A stretch of DNA of 64,000 nucleotides from Aspidapion aeneum (GCA_963576565.1 OY755038.1:200853013-200917012); one strand, 5' to 3'; shown: positions 29,165 through 40,085, counted from the first letter of the stretch. A program made the numbers and translations. Notes: a model not told the origin generated them from the letters alone.

Positions 29165-29930
29165 TGCAGAGGTACACCTGCCATACCAAAAATAGAAACT
29201 TTAAACAGCCTGGTTGGAAAAATCAAGGAAACTCTCGATGCAAAAGGCGTCGTAGTGGGCATTTGTCTTGATATAGAAGGAGCATTCAACAATGCACTAT
29301 ACCCAATTCCCTCTTTGAATCAGCGTGCGCCCGAGGAATTGAATCTACTATCACGGGGTTCATCAGGTCATTGAGTAAGTAACCCACATAAAGGAGCCAC
29401 CGGCGAGCTTTACCATATTGAGGGGCATATGGCGCTGAAATAAATTCGTCTGGTACGCAATATTCAGGGACTGCTAGTACGATTTAGTTACATGTACGAC
29501 TTCCGAGGCTCATGCCTATCATACAAATGCCATTAGATCATAGTAGTTGTCTCTGAATATTGCGTACCAGACGAATTTATTTCAGCGCCATCTGCCCCTC
29601 AATATGGTAAAGCTCGCCGGTGGCTCCTCTATATGGGTTATTTACTCAATGATCAGGTGGGCACTCAAAGATCGAGTGATTGAAACATCACTTAACGATG
29701 AGATGCTAACTTTCCGAGCTGTAGAGGTGGTCCACCAAAAGAAGTTTTCTCTCCCCTCCAGTGGTCTTTACTGGTCGATGATCTTCTTTCTATTTTAGAA
29801 TCATTGGATGTAGAGGTATTGGGCTACGTGTATGACGTAGGAGCAATTATTATTTCAGATATTTCAGAAAACAAATTATCTGAAAAGATACAAGAAGTAA
29901 TAGTAGCATGATACAAGGTAGTGGATACCC
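29165..29930 (+). pseudogene. R1/Jockey-like LINE RT fragment, split by a MITE
   Basis: Before the MITE: KIETLNSLVGKIKETLDAKG, GICLDIEGAFNNA, then after a +1/-1 shift CARGIESTITGFIR. After the MITE: WALKDRVIETSLNDEMLTFR, AVE, then VDDLLSILESLDVEVLGY and a decayed catalytic box (YVYDVG instead of YADD). These are RT palm blocks of the R1/Jockey type, in which the box follows DDLL..L by about 15 residues. The MITE at 29369-29651 lies inside the FIRW..LKDR stretch, and its removal restores one continuous frame there. Confidence 0.8.
29369..29651. mobile_element. Foldback MITE, 7-bp target duplication, inserted in a LINE
   Basis: Arms of about 103 bp (starting CATTGAGTAAGTAACCCA) differ at only a handful of positions. 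The spacer is about 80 bp. ATCAGGT flanks both sides (29362-29368 and 29652-29658). Each arm contains GGAGCCACCGGCGAGCTTTA and GAATATTGCGTACCAGACGA (or complement). Element length 283 bp. Confidence 0.9.
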
Positions 29931-31215
29931 CTACATTATTAAAAACTATATCTTAATGTTACCAAAGATGTATGGGTTCGGTTCGGTTCATACATACAAA
30001 ATGTACCACCCTAGTACTACGTGGGACACTTGATCGGTGGGTCCATATAAAATACATTGAATTCAGAGGAATAAATGCTAGCCAATAATTCTATCTAGTA
30101 TCCAATTTCTTAAAGGAATACCAGACAGACTGTATTAAATATCTAACCTCTTTGCAAGGGAGATACTTTTTGTGATTTTAAGATATTTTTTTGTCTATCA
30201 ACTACTAGCAGGGATAGCATTCATCCATTGATTTTAGATAGGGAATGTCATGACATGGTTGATACCTTCATTGAAAAAGCTTTTAAATTCCTTTACAACA
30301 CTGGTGTTGTTTTAAAAGTTTATTAATTAGTATGTCATATACTGATTTTAAATGCAAATATCTTGAAAACAGATTGATTAAGATTTAAGAAAAGTACAGT
30401 TGTTAGAGGACCAATAAAAGACCTTTCCAACAATTTAGGGGCAACCACGTAAATTCAAATCAGTAGATGAAGAGCTTTAATTGCACTTTCTAATTGTATA
30501 CTTTTTGAAAAGCTTAAATTATCGGTTTTCATATAATTCAATGTTTCCAGGTTATTTGCAAGTAACTGTTTTCACTTTTTTTTAATGTCTAAGGGTTTCT
30601 TAAAAGCTTACTGCAAATACTCAAAATGGTATCCGGTACGTTTTAGGTACGCCACTCTGTATGATATTAATCAAAAAATAAAATACAAAAAAACTACTTA
30701 CTTAAATTGAATTTGAGAACTTTTGGAAAACTGTCTATAATATTATACAAATTTTAATATACCAAAAATTTAAGTTAATATAACCGTTTAATAAACAAAA
30801 TTGCAAACTTATACTACGGTAGGCGCTGGACTCTTACCAGGAGGTGTATTCTGTGTGTTAAAACTTAATATTTTTTGAGATTTGGAGGAGGAGCGAACCC
30901 CGCCCCCCACACCCCGTAGATCCGCGCCTGTTAGTAAATGTAAATTTTTCCATAAAGAACCGGCCTAAGAGGTTGAAACGGTATATGTCCAAAATGGGAA
31001 ACGCCAAAACAATGAAAAGTACTCGGAGCACTCCTTTTGTATGTCAGGAGGTCACATTTATAATAGAAATAAAAGTGGGTCAAAATGCGCCCGACTTTGC
31101 TAGAAAGCCGGTTGCTTGTGATGCATCCTCTTACTTTGTAAACCTAAATAAATCTTTTTTTCCATTGTTTTCTAGCAGAGCAGTAAAAAATAATCATGTT
31201 TTTCGTTGTATGGAT
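29931..31215. other. No gene recognised
   Basis: Intronic AT-rich sequence. At 30875-30930 a G/C-rich block with GAACCCCGCCCCCCACACCC followed by TAGATCCGCGCC resembles one end of the G-run hAT MITEs. An 87-codon frame at 30973-31236 has no known motif. Confidence 0.4.
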
Positions 31216-31217
31216 AA

Positions 31218-31580
31218 GCAAAAACATTTTATGTAAAAAAAAATCAAGTACGCAAAAATTGTATTCCGTAAAAAGAATCCAGATAAAAGTAATGCCAAGT
31301 TCTCCAATACAAATTTTAAAATGAAAGATTCTTGCTAGTTTGGAGATGTTTTTTTTAACTTTGCTATTACAGCCAAACTTCTTTATGTTCAATTTAGCAC
31401 TGTGCCTAAGAGTTTTTGCAGCCGTAATAGCGAAGTTTAGAAAAATATTTCCAAACTAGTAAGAACCTTTCATTTTAAAATTTGTATTGGAGAACTTGGC
31501 TTTACTTTTATCTCAATTCTTTTTACGGAATACCACTTTCGCGTACTTGGCTATTTTTTACATGAAATGTTTTTGTTATG
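31218..31580. repeat. Large palindrome, arms about 175 bp
   Basis: Left arm: AAAACATTTTATGTAAAAA, GTATTCCGTAAAAAGAATCC, CTCCAATACAAATTTTAAAA and TTTGCTATTACAGCC. Right arm (complement): CGTAATAGCGAAGTTTAG, TTTTAAAATTTGTATTGGAG, CTTTTTACGGAATACC and ACATGAAATGTTTTTG. The centre is near 31395. Copy A of the composite repeat has only one of these arms, so an inverted duplication happened in copy B. Confidence 0.7.
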
Positions 31581-32055
31581 ATTTCACTCCTTTTTAAAAG
31601 GATTTGGATAATATCTAAGCTTTAAAGTAGTCAAATATGCGCAATATTGTTCAAAACTTTTTCAATGCCTTATTAAAAATTTTGTGTTTTTTTATATTTT
31701 CCTATGTTTTGATCATAGTTCCTATTAGCCCTCTAAAGCTCAGCTCTCTAGTGTTCCTGGAAGTAGGCAATGTTAATTTTACATAACTTTACATTTATAG
31801 GGAAGGAAATTAAATTAAAATTTTGGTGTTTTTAAATTTTTTCTTATAGTTTTATCATAGTTCCTCTCAGTCTTCCAAAGCTCAGCTCTCTAGCGTTTCT
31901 GGAAGTGGAGAATGTTACTTTTACATAACATTACATTTATAGGGGAGGGAAGTTAATTAAAATTTGGAGTTTTTAATTTTCTTTTATAGTTTTATCATAG
32001 TTCCTATCGGCCTTCTAAAGCTCAGCTCTCTAGCGCCTCTGGAAGTGGGCAATGT

Positions 32056-32112
32056 TAGAGACCCTATATGTATGACTATTTTGAAAATATGTCATACATA
32101 CAGGGTCTCAAG
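32056..32112. mobile_element. Minimal element made only of two terminal repeats
   Basis: TAGAGACCCTATATGTATGA runs directly into the complement of the same end (CATACATACAGGGTCTCAAG), so the whole 57 bp is one hairpin. GCAATGT lies on both sides (32049-32055 and 32113-32119). The sister units of the array show the empty site as GGAATGTTAC/GTGGGCAATGTTAC without duplication. The full-length relative is at 6149-6580. Confidence 0.8.
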
Positions 32113-32296
32113 GCAATGTTACTTTACATAAATTTACATATATGGGGGAGGGGAGTGAATTAGAATTTTGGGGTTTTTTGATTTTTTCCAAGGGTTTGGT
32201 CGTTTGGTCACAATCAGTGTGCCAAACTTCAGCTTTGTAGCCTGTCTGGAAGTACAGTAGAATTTTGATGATGTCATGTATGTATGTCACTCATGT

Positions 32297-32329
32297 ATAG
32301 AGTGAGTAGATGAGTGAGTGAGTGAGTGG
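32297..32329. repeat. (GAGT)n microsatellite
   Basis: GAGTGAGTAGATGAGTGAGT and following GAGTGAGTGG, about seven units with one interruption. Confidence 0.85.
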
Positions 32330-32575
32330 CAATTTCAAAGTTTTTTGAAATTTCGTAAGTACTTTATGGAAGTCCATGAAACTTGGAGAGATAGTTAACT
32401 CTATAAAGATCTACGACTGTGCAAACTTTAAGTTTCGCAGCTCATTCCGATGCTGAAATGTTTCAAGAAAAGATGATGGCACAGCAAATAAATATTTCCA
32501 TTATAAATGATGGAAATTTTGACGAAAACGAACTAACCATAAGTCAGGTTAAACTTAAATCCTTTTCTTTTCTAG

Positions 32576-32669
32576 ATCCTGTGACGGAGGAGCATCTCAC
32601 CAGATCCGCTCTTGCAAAATTGGACCCTGCAAGGGAAAACACGTGCGGTATAAAATATGCAATATGCAG
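32576..32669 (+). CDS. Exon: C-terminal half of the thrombospondin type-1 repeat
   Basis: A 94-nt open stretch lies between a strong acceptor (CCTTTTCTTTTCTAG|ATC) and donor (GCAG|GTAAGT). With the two bases carried over from the exon at 14584 it encodes R-SCDGGASHQIRSCKIGP, then CKGKHVRYKICNMQ, ending in phase 0. CSRSCDGG continues the W-ladder of the first exon, and the Cys positions complete the usual TSP1 pattern. The RYKICNMQ ending is like the first TSP1 domain of ADAMTS-like proteins (punctin, Drosophila nolo, nematode MADD-4), which are secreted matrix proteins. The next exon, expected to begin with Cys-Pro, was not found. Confidence 0.85.
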
Positions 32670-33235
32670 GTAAGTCTTTTCACGTTTTAAACAAGGACGG
32701 CAAGTTCCTGAATTCACCGATGACCTGATCGATGACAATATTCAAGTCAGTGCAAGTCGTTGATAGTCATCCGATTTGTAAATTATCTGATGAATTCGAC
32801 CAAGTTACACATTGACGGCACAATTAAATATTACCCTAGTTATCTTCATGTGCAAAATTCACACTTAAAAAGTCTTCCACAACATGTTCTGAAACGCCAC
32901 TAGATAAGACTTCTCAAACTAAAAACTACCTTTTTGCTTCTTTTTTTGTTACGTTTTTTTAACAACATTTTTTAAAATTAAAAGTGACGCGAAAAGGATT
33001 TCTAAAAGTTCAGTAGTTTAGAATTACAATACTTCAAGACAATTTTAAAAGATGGCCCTCAAGGCAAGACAAAATCTATACATACATTATTTTTTCTTTA
33101 AAAGCTAAACAAGATTTTTAAACAGTAAACACTTTCACACAATATTAATGTGTCTTTATCATATTAATAACTGACGCATCGTGATCGTAAACGATCAGGG
33201 ATCAGTTCATTAACTGGTTTTTGGAGTTTGGAGGC
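32670..33235. other. Intron after the second TSP1 exon; no feature recognised
   Basis: AT-rich sequence without ORF or inverted ends. Confidence 0.4.
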
Positions 33236-33243
33236 CAAAGCAC

Positions 33244-35589
33244 CAGCGTTGCCACCTCTACCGATTTTTCGGTAGATCTACCGATTTAACCTTTTACTTT
33301 ACGATATTTTTTTTTACGGTTAAGCGCACTCGCAAGGAGATCCCTATCACGCTCGAGAAGCGGCCAGTGCGCAGAAATGTTGGTGTGTGTTGGTTTTGAA
33401 ACGGTTCAGGTTGTAACCTGCAGGGAAAACTGTGGCAGGGAGTTTATTCCACAGCAATGCTGTTCACCAGAGATATGAATTCTGATATAATGAGGTTCTT
33501 GGTGCCTGTATTTGGACAGTAAATTGATGGCTACCATCTGTTTGACGTGTTCGCCTAGTAGGTGCTACTCCCGGGGGGATTATACGTGCCAACTTTTTAG
33601 AGCATTTTCCGTGATAATACCTGTAGAAGAGAGATAAATCGCCCACGGTTTTTCGATGTTCGAGACTATCCAAGCTACGGGTAAGTGCGGGGTCATTGAT
33701 CAGCTTGATAGCTCGTTTTTGCACGGTGTTCAAAAGCATTAAGGTATGTTTGAGTGCCGCACTCGATATATGTGAGCAGTACTCCATAGTTGGTCGAATC
33801 TGGGCTTTGTAGAGTGTCAGCAGTTGGCTTGGTGTATACAGATGTCTTGTATGAAATAGCACCCCAAGCTTTTGGGACGCCCTTTTAGCTATATCTGCCA
33901 CGTGACTGTGCCAAGACATGTTGGTCTCTGCAGTGACTCCTAAGATGTTCAATTGGCTCTGCAATGTGACAGCACTTCCAGATAGCATGATGTTTGGCTC
34001 AAACAGGGCTGCTTGGATTTTCTGCGCGTTGAACTGTACAAGGTTTTTGTTGCCCCAGTCCTCTATTATCTCCAGGTCGTTATTTATCTGCGATATTTGA
34101 GTTAGTCTAAGATGATGGAATTCACAAGCGGATAGACACTGAGTGGGTGGTATGACTGAGGAGACTACATTGCCATCATCTGCAAAGCAATAAAGTGGAT
34201 TTACTGTTTTATCTATGAGGTCATTTGTATAAATCAGAAACAGTGTTGGTGAAAGGATTGCTCCCTGTGGCACACCAGCATTTATTTGGTAAGAGTTGGA
34301 GTTCCGGCCATCCAATGCAATATAAATGGATTTATCCTTAAGGTAACTTTCAAACCCAGTGCAAAGTTTCGGCGACAATCCCACTGCTTTGAGGTTGTTG
34401 AGCAGATTTTCATGCAAGACTTTATCGAATGCTTAAGATATATCTAAGGCTTGTTTCGCCCCGTAACTCATTCGCTTTTTGCCATAAGTGAGTGACGTAT
34501 GTAAGTAAATCGCCAGTTGATCTATATTTTCGAAATCCATATTGCTTGTCGTTGATAATTTTGTACTTTTCCAAGTACTTCGTTAGGTGATTGTTCACAA
34601 CTCTTTCCATTACTTTTGATATCACCGGAAGTAGAGCAATTGGTCTATAGTTTAACGGATCTGTCTTTTTTCCTTTCTTTGGAATAGGCAGACTTCCATG
34701 ATGATGGATATACTCCTTGCCTGTAAGATAAATGGAATAATTTAGCGAAAGTTGGGGTGAGTTCGTTAGCAAAATTTTTGAGTACTATCGCGGGAACTTT
34801 TTAAGGGATTTTCGTATTTCTCTGTGACAAAAGGGTACCTCTGGCATACTATGGGAAACACTTTCAATGAACGGTGGAGTTTTTCCATTTAGCACTGTTA
34901 GGTTTGAGTTGTAGAAAAAGATTTTGGCCAGCATATTGGCTTTTTCCTCTGATGTTGTGGCTAAATGAGTATTTTTATCTTTAAGTGGTGGTATGGATGA
35001 CTTGGTGAAGTTTGATCCAACAGCTTTTGCAAGCTAATATACCGAATTACCAGAGTTTTTTACCGATTTTTTTTTTTCGATAAAAGTTTTTTGATACGCC
35101 TCGTAATCGCGATTAAAAAAAACACCATAAATAAAATATTCTTTTTATGTAAGATCCTTTGTAGAATAAAAATTTTATTTCAAGCCATTGTTTTAAAAAG
35201 TGTATTTATGGCGCCATCTCTTGGCATTAAAGATCACGCTATTATAAAAAAATGATGCGAGAAGCGATTCGATTGGCTCCGACCTTGTGAATCCCCTGAG
35301 GTTACTTGCCAGTAAATTGAATGATTCCCAGAAAATTACTGCTCACACGATTTTCACGTTGTTTAAGCAAGGGATGTTTGTGTACCTTATTTTTTTATTT
35401 AATTATTAATTTTGGTATTTTGTCAGTAAAAACAAATCGTAGCAATACAATTTACCTACTTAATCAATCCAAACTATCCATAGTTCTCCAGCACACTGCT
35501 TGCTAAGATGATTAAAAAATCTACCGAAATCTACCGATTTTTCTCGAAGCCTTCTACCGAATACCTCAGGGTCGAGGGTGGCAACGCTG
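33244..35589. mobile_element. hAT-type element, 8-bp target duplication, enclosing a LINE
   Basis: The left end CAGCGTTGCCACCTCTACCG and the right end's complement CAGCGTTGCCACCCTCGACC are flanked by the perfect 8-bp duplication CAAAGCAC (33236-33243 and 35590-35597). Sub-terminal repeats of CTACCGATTTTTC/CGGTAGAT occur at both ends. CAGxG ends with 8-bp duplications are the hallmark of hAT transposons. No hAT transposase is seen. Most of the interior is a minus-strand LINE (about 33400-35045). Confidence 0.85.
33400..35045 (-). pseudogene. Jockey/CR1-type LINE ORF2 (linker, RT and C-terminus)
   Basis: Reading down the minus strand: linker (PPLKDKNTHLATTSEEKANM, 34990-34930), fingers (DPLNYRPIALLPVISKVMER, then KQYGFRKYRSTGDLLTYV, 34772-34480), a broken LDIS-stop-AFDKVLHENLL at ~34433, then a 317-codon open frame (34417-33464). 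That frame has NAGVPQGAILSPTLFLIYTN, the catalytic YCFADDGNVV (FADD at 34175-34186), WGNKNLVQFNAQK, a thumb, MEYCSHI and FYRYYHGKCSKKL. The RT is complete in motif content. It is disabled by one stop in AFDK block, at least two frame changes upstream, and loss of the endonuclease. It sits inside the hAT-type element. Confidence 0.9.
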
Positions 35590-35597
35590 CAAAGCAC

Positions 35598-38458
35598 TCC
35601 CGGATAGATTTCGTCGAAGTGAAAAATGTCGCCAATAGATGGCGCTGCTTCTAGTAAAATCTGAAAAAATATTTGGTAGACAAGCCATACAAGTCGCGTT
35701 TTAAAATTCGTGTAGAACAGGCGCGAATCTAATATGATTTTGACGTTCATAAAAATCTACTTGAAAATAACGTGCTGTTTTGATTTGATAATGGCATTAT
35801 TACGTTTTTAGCAAAGTTATTTTTTTATATCGTTAATGAATGACCTATTAAGCTTGTTTTAATATATAAAATAAACGTTTTTTTCTAGTAGCTTTTAAAA
35901 TCAACGTTTTTTACGTATTAAACACGTGATTGTGCTATGTGAGTTCTTTTAGAAAATAAATAAAATTCGAAAAAAGCGAGATCGAACCAACAGAGGCCGT
36001 ATTCTTGACGGTCCGTGAGTCGAGTGCAGGGTGAGTGCAGCTATACTCTCTCACAATCACGTGGGTTAAAGTAAGGGAGAAGCTACTCACGGGCATGGGA
36101 TTCAAAAATACAGCACCAGAAGTCACCGAAAGAAAATGTCAGATGAACATCATATGTCATATGTCAAAAACTGATGTACTCAGTAAACAAAACACTCTGT
36201 ACGATTTTAATAAACTTATTTTCAGGGTTTCTGCTTAATTCTCATTTGTGTATATTCATTGGCAATAAGTTCAAACTAATGACTGCTATCGCCAGGCTTG
36301 TAATTTTCACACAATTGATCATGTGGATTTATTGGATTTGTCGGAATCCACACGGGGCTGGCTGGCAACTGGATAAAATTGCTTAGTCCTTTTCTTGAAT
36401 AAAGGTTATTTAACGTTGAGAGTCTTTTGTTTTTGGATTAAGTAGTTCAGAATAATTTATTTTGAGCCTTAACAACAGCTGATGTTGGCAGAACAGAGAA
36501 AAATTATATCAAATCAGTGACGTCGCGTGGTGTAAAACTTTAGCGGTGCGGGCGAAACTTTTTTTTGTCGCGCCCAACTTTTTGGGCCTTCTAGTGGGCC
36601 ATTATATCATATAATTGAGAGAAAATAATTAAAAAATGATATATTAGTTACCTATTAGTTACCTATTATTTTTTTTATATGTAAATAATAAATGTATCAA
36701 AACTACTTTTTATATTTCATCAACACGTTTTGTATTGAAAATAAAGGCGTCTGTCCTTTTTTGAAATAACTTCTTTAATAACCAATTCATTGAACTTTGA
36801 ACTGAATTGAATTGAAGTTTTGGAATTCAATCCCAGATTAGCAGATTCTTTTTAATTCCTTAACTCCAAACCTTGACCATTCTGATTCCCCATCGCTTTC
36901 AAACAATAAACAAGGAAAACAGTAAAGGCTATTGCTAACTTCATACCCGCGAATTTTTTCATAAATTTCTAATTTAAAAGTTCGCTTATATTCACGAGTT
37001 TTGCAGTTAGTTAAATTCTTATTATTATTTTTTCTTGTAACGGTAAATATTCCACGCTAATGCTATCAGAATTAGGAACTTCCGCCATTCTCGTAACTAC
37101 GAAATCAAAACAATACGGCTTGATCGATAACACCAAGTTATCTCAGTACACTAAATTAAAGTGCACATGAGGTGCTTTAAGAGCCAACAGTAACCGAAGA
37201 AGGCCCCCTCTTTCTATTTTTCGTATTTAGAATGCGACATAACATATACGGTGCACAGAATTTGGGTCCAGTAAATCGTGACCGGCCTACGCATCCACCA
37301 TCCACCGCATCCTGGTTTGAACATGATTACAAACACCTACATCCGGGGATTAATTTTTAGTTAGTGTTCAAGTCTTTAGTGAATTCCTATAAAGATATAT
37401 TACATTTTAATATTTTTTTAAGTAAAATATGGGAGTGCACGTGCACATCTGTAGCACTTATGGAGGAACCGCCACTGTATCAAATTAAGTAAATGGCATC
37501 GGTTTAAAAAAAAATTGCTTTCCTGTTCACCAAAGCAATATTCTCTGCAAAAGAACATAATTTTTTTCTTCGAAGAACCTATTGCATTTGGTAAGGGCAA
37601 ATCATCATTCATTATAAAACACATTGTTTCGTTCCAAGAAAATCATATTGGCTTTTTTCTAGAAAAAGACTTTCTTGCATTAAAACATTTTGATTCTACT
37701 TTCAAGACAATCAATGATTTCTTTAATTAGGGAATTTTGATTAAAAACGGAGATAACCAATGACTACGTCACCGAAAGTAGAGTAAAGAAAAGATAGAGT
37801 GCGCTTATAAGAAGATAAAATATTTCAAATCGAGATAACGCTTGTTTCAAGCCGACAAAAATGCTTGTTTTGATTTGAGAAAATAATTGCCTTGTGTGTA
37901 AAAGTTCGTAATGTTTTGTTTCTTGAATTAAGAAAAAATAGCTTTCCAATTGCGAAAATAATGGTATTTTCAGGAGAACGAATCTCCTACCTAAATATGT
38001 TAGAGCATAAATACATGTTCAAAAATCGAAAAGTGAAACACTGATAGCTTGCCTTGGAAACAATGGCAAATTTAAATTCGCAGACGCACAGCTGCTTTGT
38101 AGATCGAAACCATATTTGTTGTTTGTTTACCTTTTGCGATGTTTTGCGTTTATCGTGTAAAATTATGTTCTGTGAAAAATGGTAAATAATTTACGTCAAA
38201 CATTTGCAGTTTGTGGAAAAATGCCCGGGAGAAGAAGGGGAGTGCTATTCCATTGGTAATACATATTTTTCTTTATAATTTGTTAGTTAAGAGTGGTTTA
38301 TAAATCCCTTTAAACACTCGTCAAGATGTCCACAATAAATCTGCACAATTAGTTTTAAAAAATCTACAATTTTTATCCACAATATAATAAATTTTCACCC
38401 AATTAACCTGTTTAAAAAAAACAATACACTTAACCCTAAATTTTTGACATCTGCAAAT
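35598..38458. other. Long stretch with no supported gene
   Basis: About 2.9 kb of AT-rich sequence. ORFs of 60-96 codons (for example 35460-35750 minus, 36035-36238, 37515-37730) lack recognisable motifs or splice support. The 35460-35750 frame overlaps the end of the hAT-type element. No inverted ends or cross-matches were identified. Confidence 0.4.
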
Positions 38459-38466
38459 AAGGTAGC

Positions 38467-38655
38467 ATGGGCGCACCCAGGGGGGGGGCCCCGGGGCCCG
38501 GGCCCCCCCCAAGCCTTACATTTTTTTACATATTTTCTACATATTTCATGATAAAACACAAAAAATAGCTTAAAATTTGACATCACGAGGCTTCGGGCCC
38601 CCCCCCCCAAGAGGCCTCGGGCCCCCCCCAAGACACATTCCTGGGTGCGCCACTG
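38467..38655. mobile_element. hAT MITE with CAGTGGCGCACCCAGG ends, copy 1
   Basis: The left ATGGGCGCACCCAGG plus G-run and the right-end complement of CAGTGGCGCACCCAGGAATG are flanked by a perfect 8-bp duplication AAGGTAGC (38459-38466 and 38656-38663). The interior shares CATATTTTCTACATATTTCATGA-type sequence with the copies at 50039 and 50845. Confidence 0.85.
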
Positions 38656-38894
38656 AAGGTAGCGACGTAAGGGAGTTCCAAAATCACCAAAACTGACGCA
38701 TGCGCAGTAATCAAAATCATTTATACCCGAAAAAGGAATATGCTCTCTATATTCATGCTCTAACGTATCTGGTCTTATCTAGATATGTTAAAAATGGAAC
38801 AACGCCAGCCATCGTTGGTATAATTATGAAAGGTTTTTTAAGCTACCCTTTTGGTATATTTTTTGCAAAGTCACGTGAATAACTCCTAATACGT

Positions 38895-39380
38895 GGTTCT
38901 ATCGATTTCATGAAATTTTGCTTCATTCTGCCCTTCAAAAGTTATCCAAATTCATATAAAATCTTCCTGGTATAATTTCAACCCTACCGACAGAGAAAAG
39001 GCGCGGTTCTTTGTGGTGCGACCACAAAGTATTTGTTTCCGACCGACCGAGCCCAGGTGGATGGACGGCACCTGATTGGCAGATTTTTTTGAGATGCGCT
39101 TTTAATTGCTTTCAGGTGTTCTTTTCGGGACCCCTTTAGTCGGCAGTATGCAGAGTTAGAAAATTAATCAGTGTCGTTTCTGTAGGTGTAGGGATAGAAA
39201 GTTTTATTATCTATTTTTATTTCTTTAGTTTACGCCATAATTAAATGAAATAATTTTCATGAGTATATCTACCGCCGCCCATGTAACTTTCTTTAAAGGA
39301 TATGCCGATGGTGGGCTTTTATCTTTGTTCAACTGACTTTGGAAAAACTACAATAGATCACACGATGTTAAGTCACCGGG
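38895..39380 (-). repeat. Dispersed repeat, copy 1 (also inside the pogo-like element at 53 kb)
   Basis: In complement this block matches 53050-53485 nearly along its length: GGTATAATTTCAACCCTACC, CGACCGACCGAGCCCAGGTG, GATGCGCTTTTAATTGCTTT, CTACCGCCGCCCATG and GGATATGCCGATGGT. The copy at 53 kb lies within a pogo-like element, so this one may be part of an independent copy of the inserted unit. Confidence 0.7.
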
Positions 39381-39802
39381 TGTTTGCCTCCAATTTCAGT
39401 CGAGGGGCCGGCTATAAATCCAAGATAGCGGTTTTTTCATGTTTATCCACAAACTTTTGCTTTCAACTTTTGTAACATCAACTTCATTCATCAATGTTAA
39501 TTAAAAAGATATTGCTATTTTTTTAATAATAAAAAAATATAAAAATATTTATCAAAAGAGTTTGAGCCTACCCTCCCTCGATTTTGCATTGGGTCTTGGG
39601 ATGGGAGGATTAAAGCATTTTTCAAGTGCGATTTTTTCTCATCCTTTAAAATTAAAAACATTGTCAAGCAGTTTAAAAATTATTTGTACATATTATATTC
39701 TCTTAGTTAGCTATAGCAATAAAGAACATTTTGACAAAGGTATGTTAAAGATTATTGAACAAATAACCGTTAAAATATGTAATACAGTCTTGAAAATAAA
39801 TA
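39381..39802. other. No gene recognised
   Basis: AT-rich sequence. The 85- and 89-codon frames on opposite strands here have no motifs. Confidence 0.4.
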
Positions 39803-40085
39803 GACCCATGCGGATCTGATACCTCTCTAGCCTATTAGCACACTCCACGCTATATAAGCCTAGAAAACACTGTTTTGTAAATATCTCAGAAACGAAAGAT
39901 CCCACGAAGTGTTTGGTAATAACACAAATTATTGAGAAAACTGCTCGATACTCGAAAACTTTTTTACATAAAAATCTCATGAAAATCGGATCAGCGGTTT
40001 AAGAGCTATCGTGTTTACACAGACAGATATCACGACAATATGGCTAGGATAGGTTAAAATACACCCAAACAACACATTTTCGGAG
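39803..40085 (+). repeat. Dispersed repeat, copy 2 (relative of 26530-27000)
   Basis: GCGGATCTGATACCTCTCTA, AAACACTGTTTTGTAAATAT, TAACACAAATTATTGAG, AGCGGTTTAAGAGC and ACAGATATCACGACAATATG occur in the same order as in 26530-27000, with about the same spacing. Confidence 0.65.

Larger units (their letters stand above)
31465..32478 (-). repeat. Composite repeat with ~140-bp tandem array, copy B (inverted)
   Basis: Four diverged units on the minus strand correspond to the units of copy A: AAAGCTCAGCTCTCTAGCG, TCTGGAAGTGG, AATGTTACTTTTACATAA and TAGGGGAGGGAAG on the + strand. The flank CGACTGTGCAAACTTTAAGT through AAACATTTC-type sequence at 32405-32478 matches 15535-15625 inverted. It ends about 100 bp before the exon at 32576. 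A 57-bp TIR-only element is inserted at 32056. Confidence 0.75.
14664..32575 (+). other. 17.9-kb intron of the ADAMTS-like gene
   Basis: Lies between the donor at 14664 (GTAGGT) and the acceptor ending at 32575 (CTTTTCTTTTCTAG). It joins two exons that together make one TSP1 domain. The intron contains a LINE tail, two copies of a satellite-bearing repeat, three other LINE fragments, a BEL/Pao element in the sense direction and several MITEs. The inference assumes no additional exon lies between; the reading frame and domain are complete without one. Confidence 0.75.

Noticed and set aside
32419..32673. 84-codon ORF from an ATG at 32419 as a gene
   Set aside because: It starts in the repeat flank and runs through the splice acceptor in a frame different from the TSP1 exon; the exon interpretation has domain and splice support.
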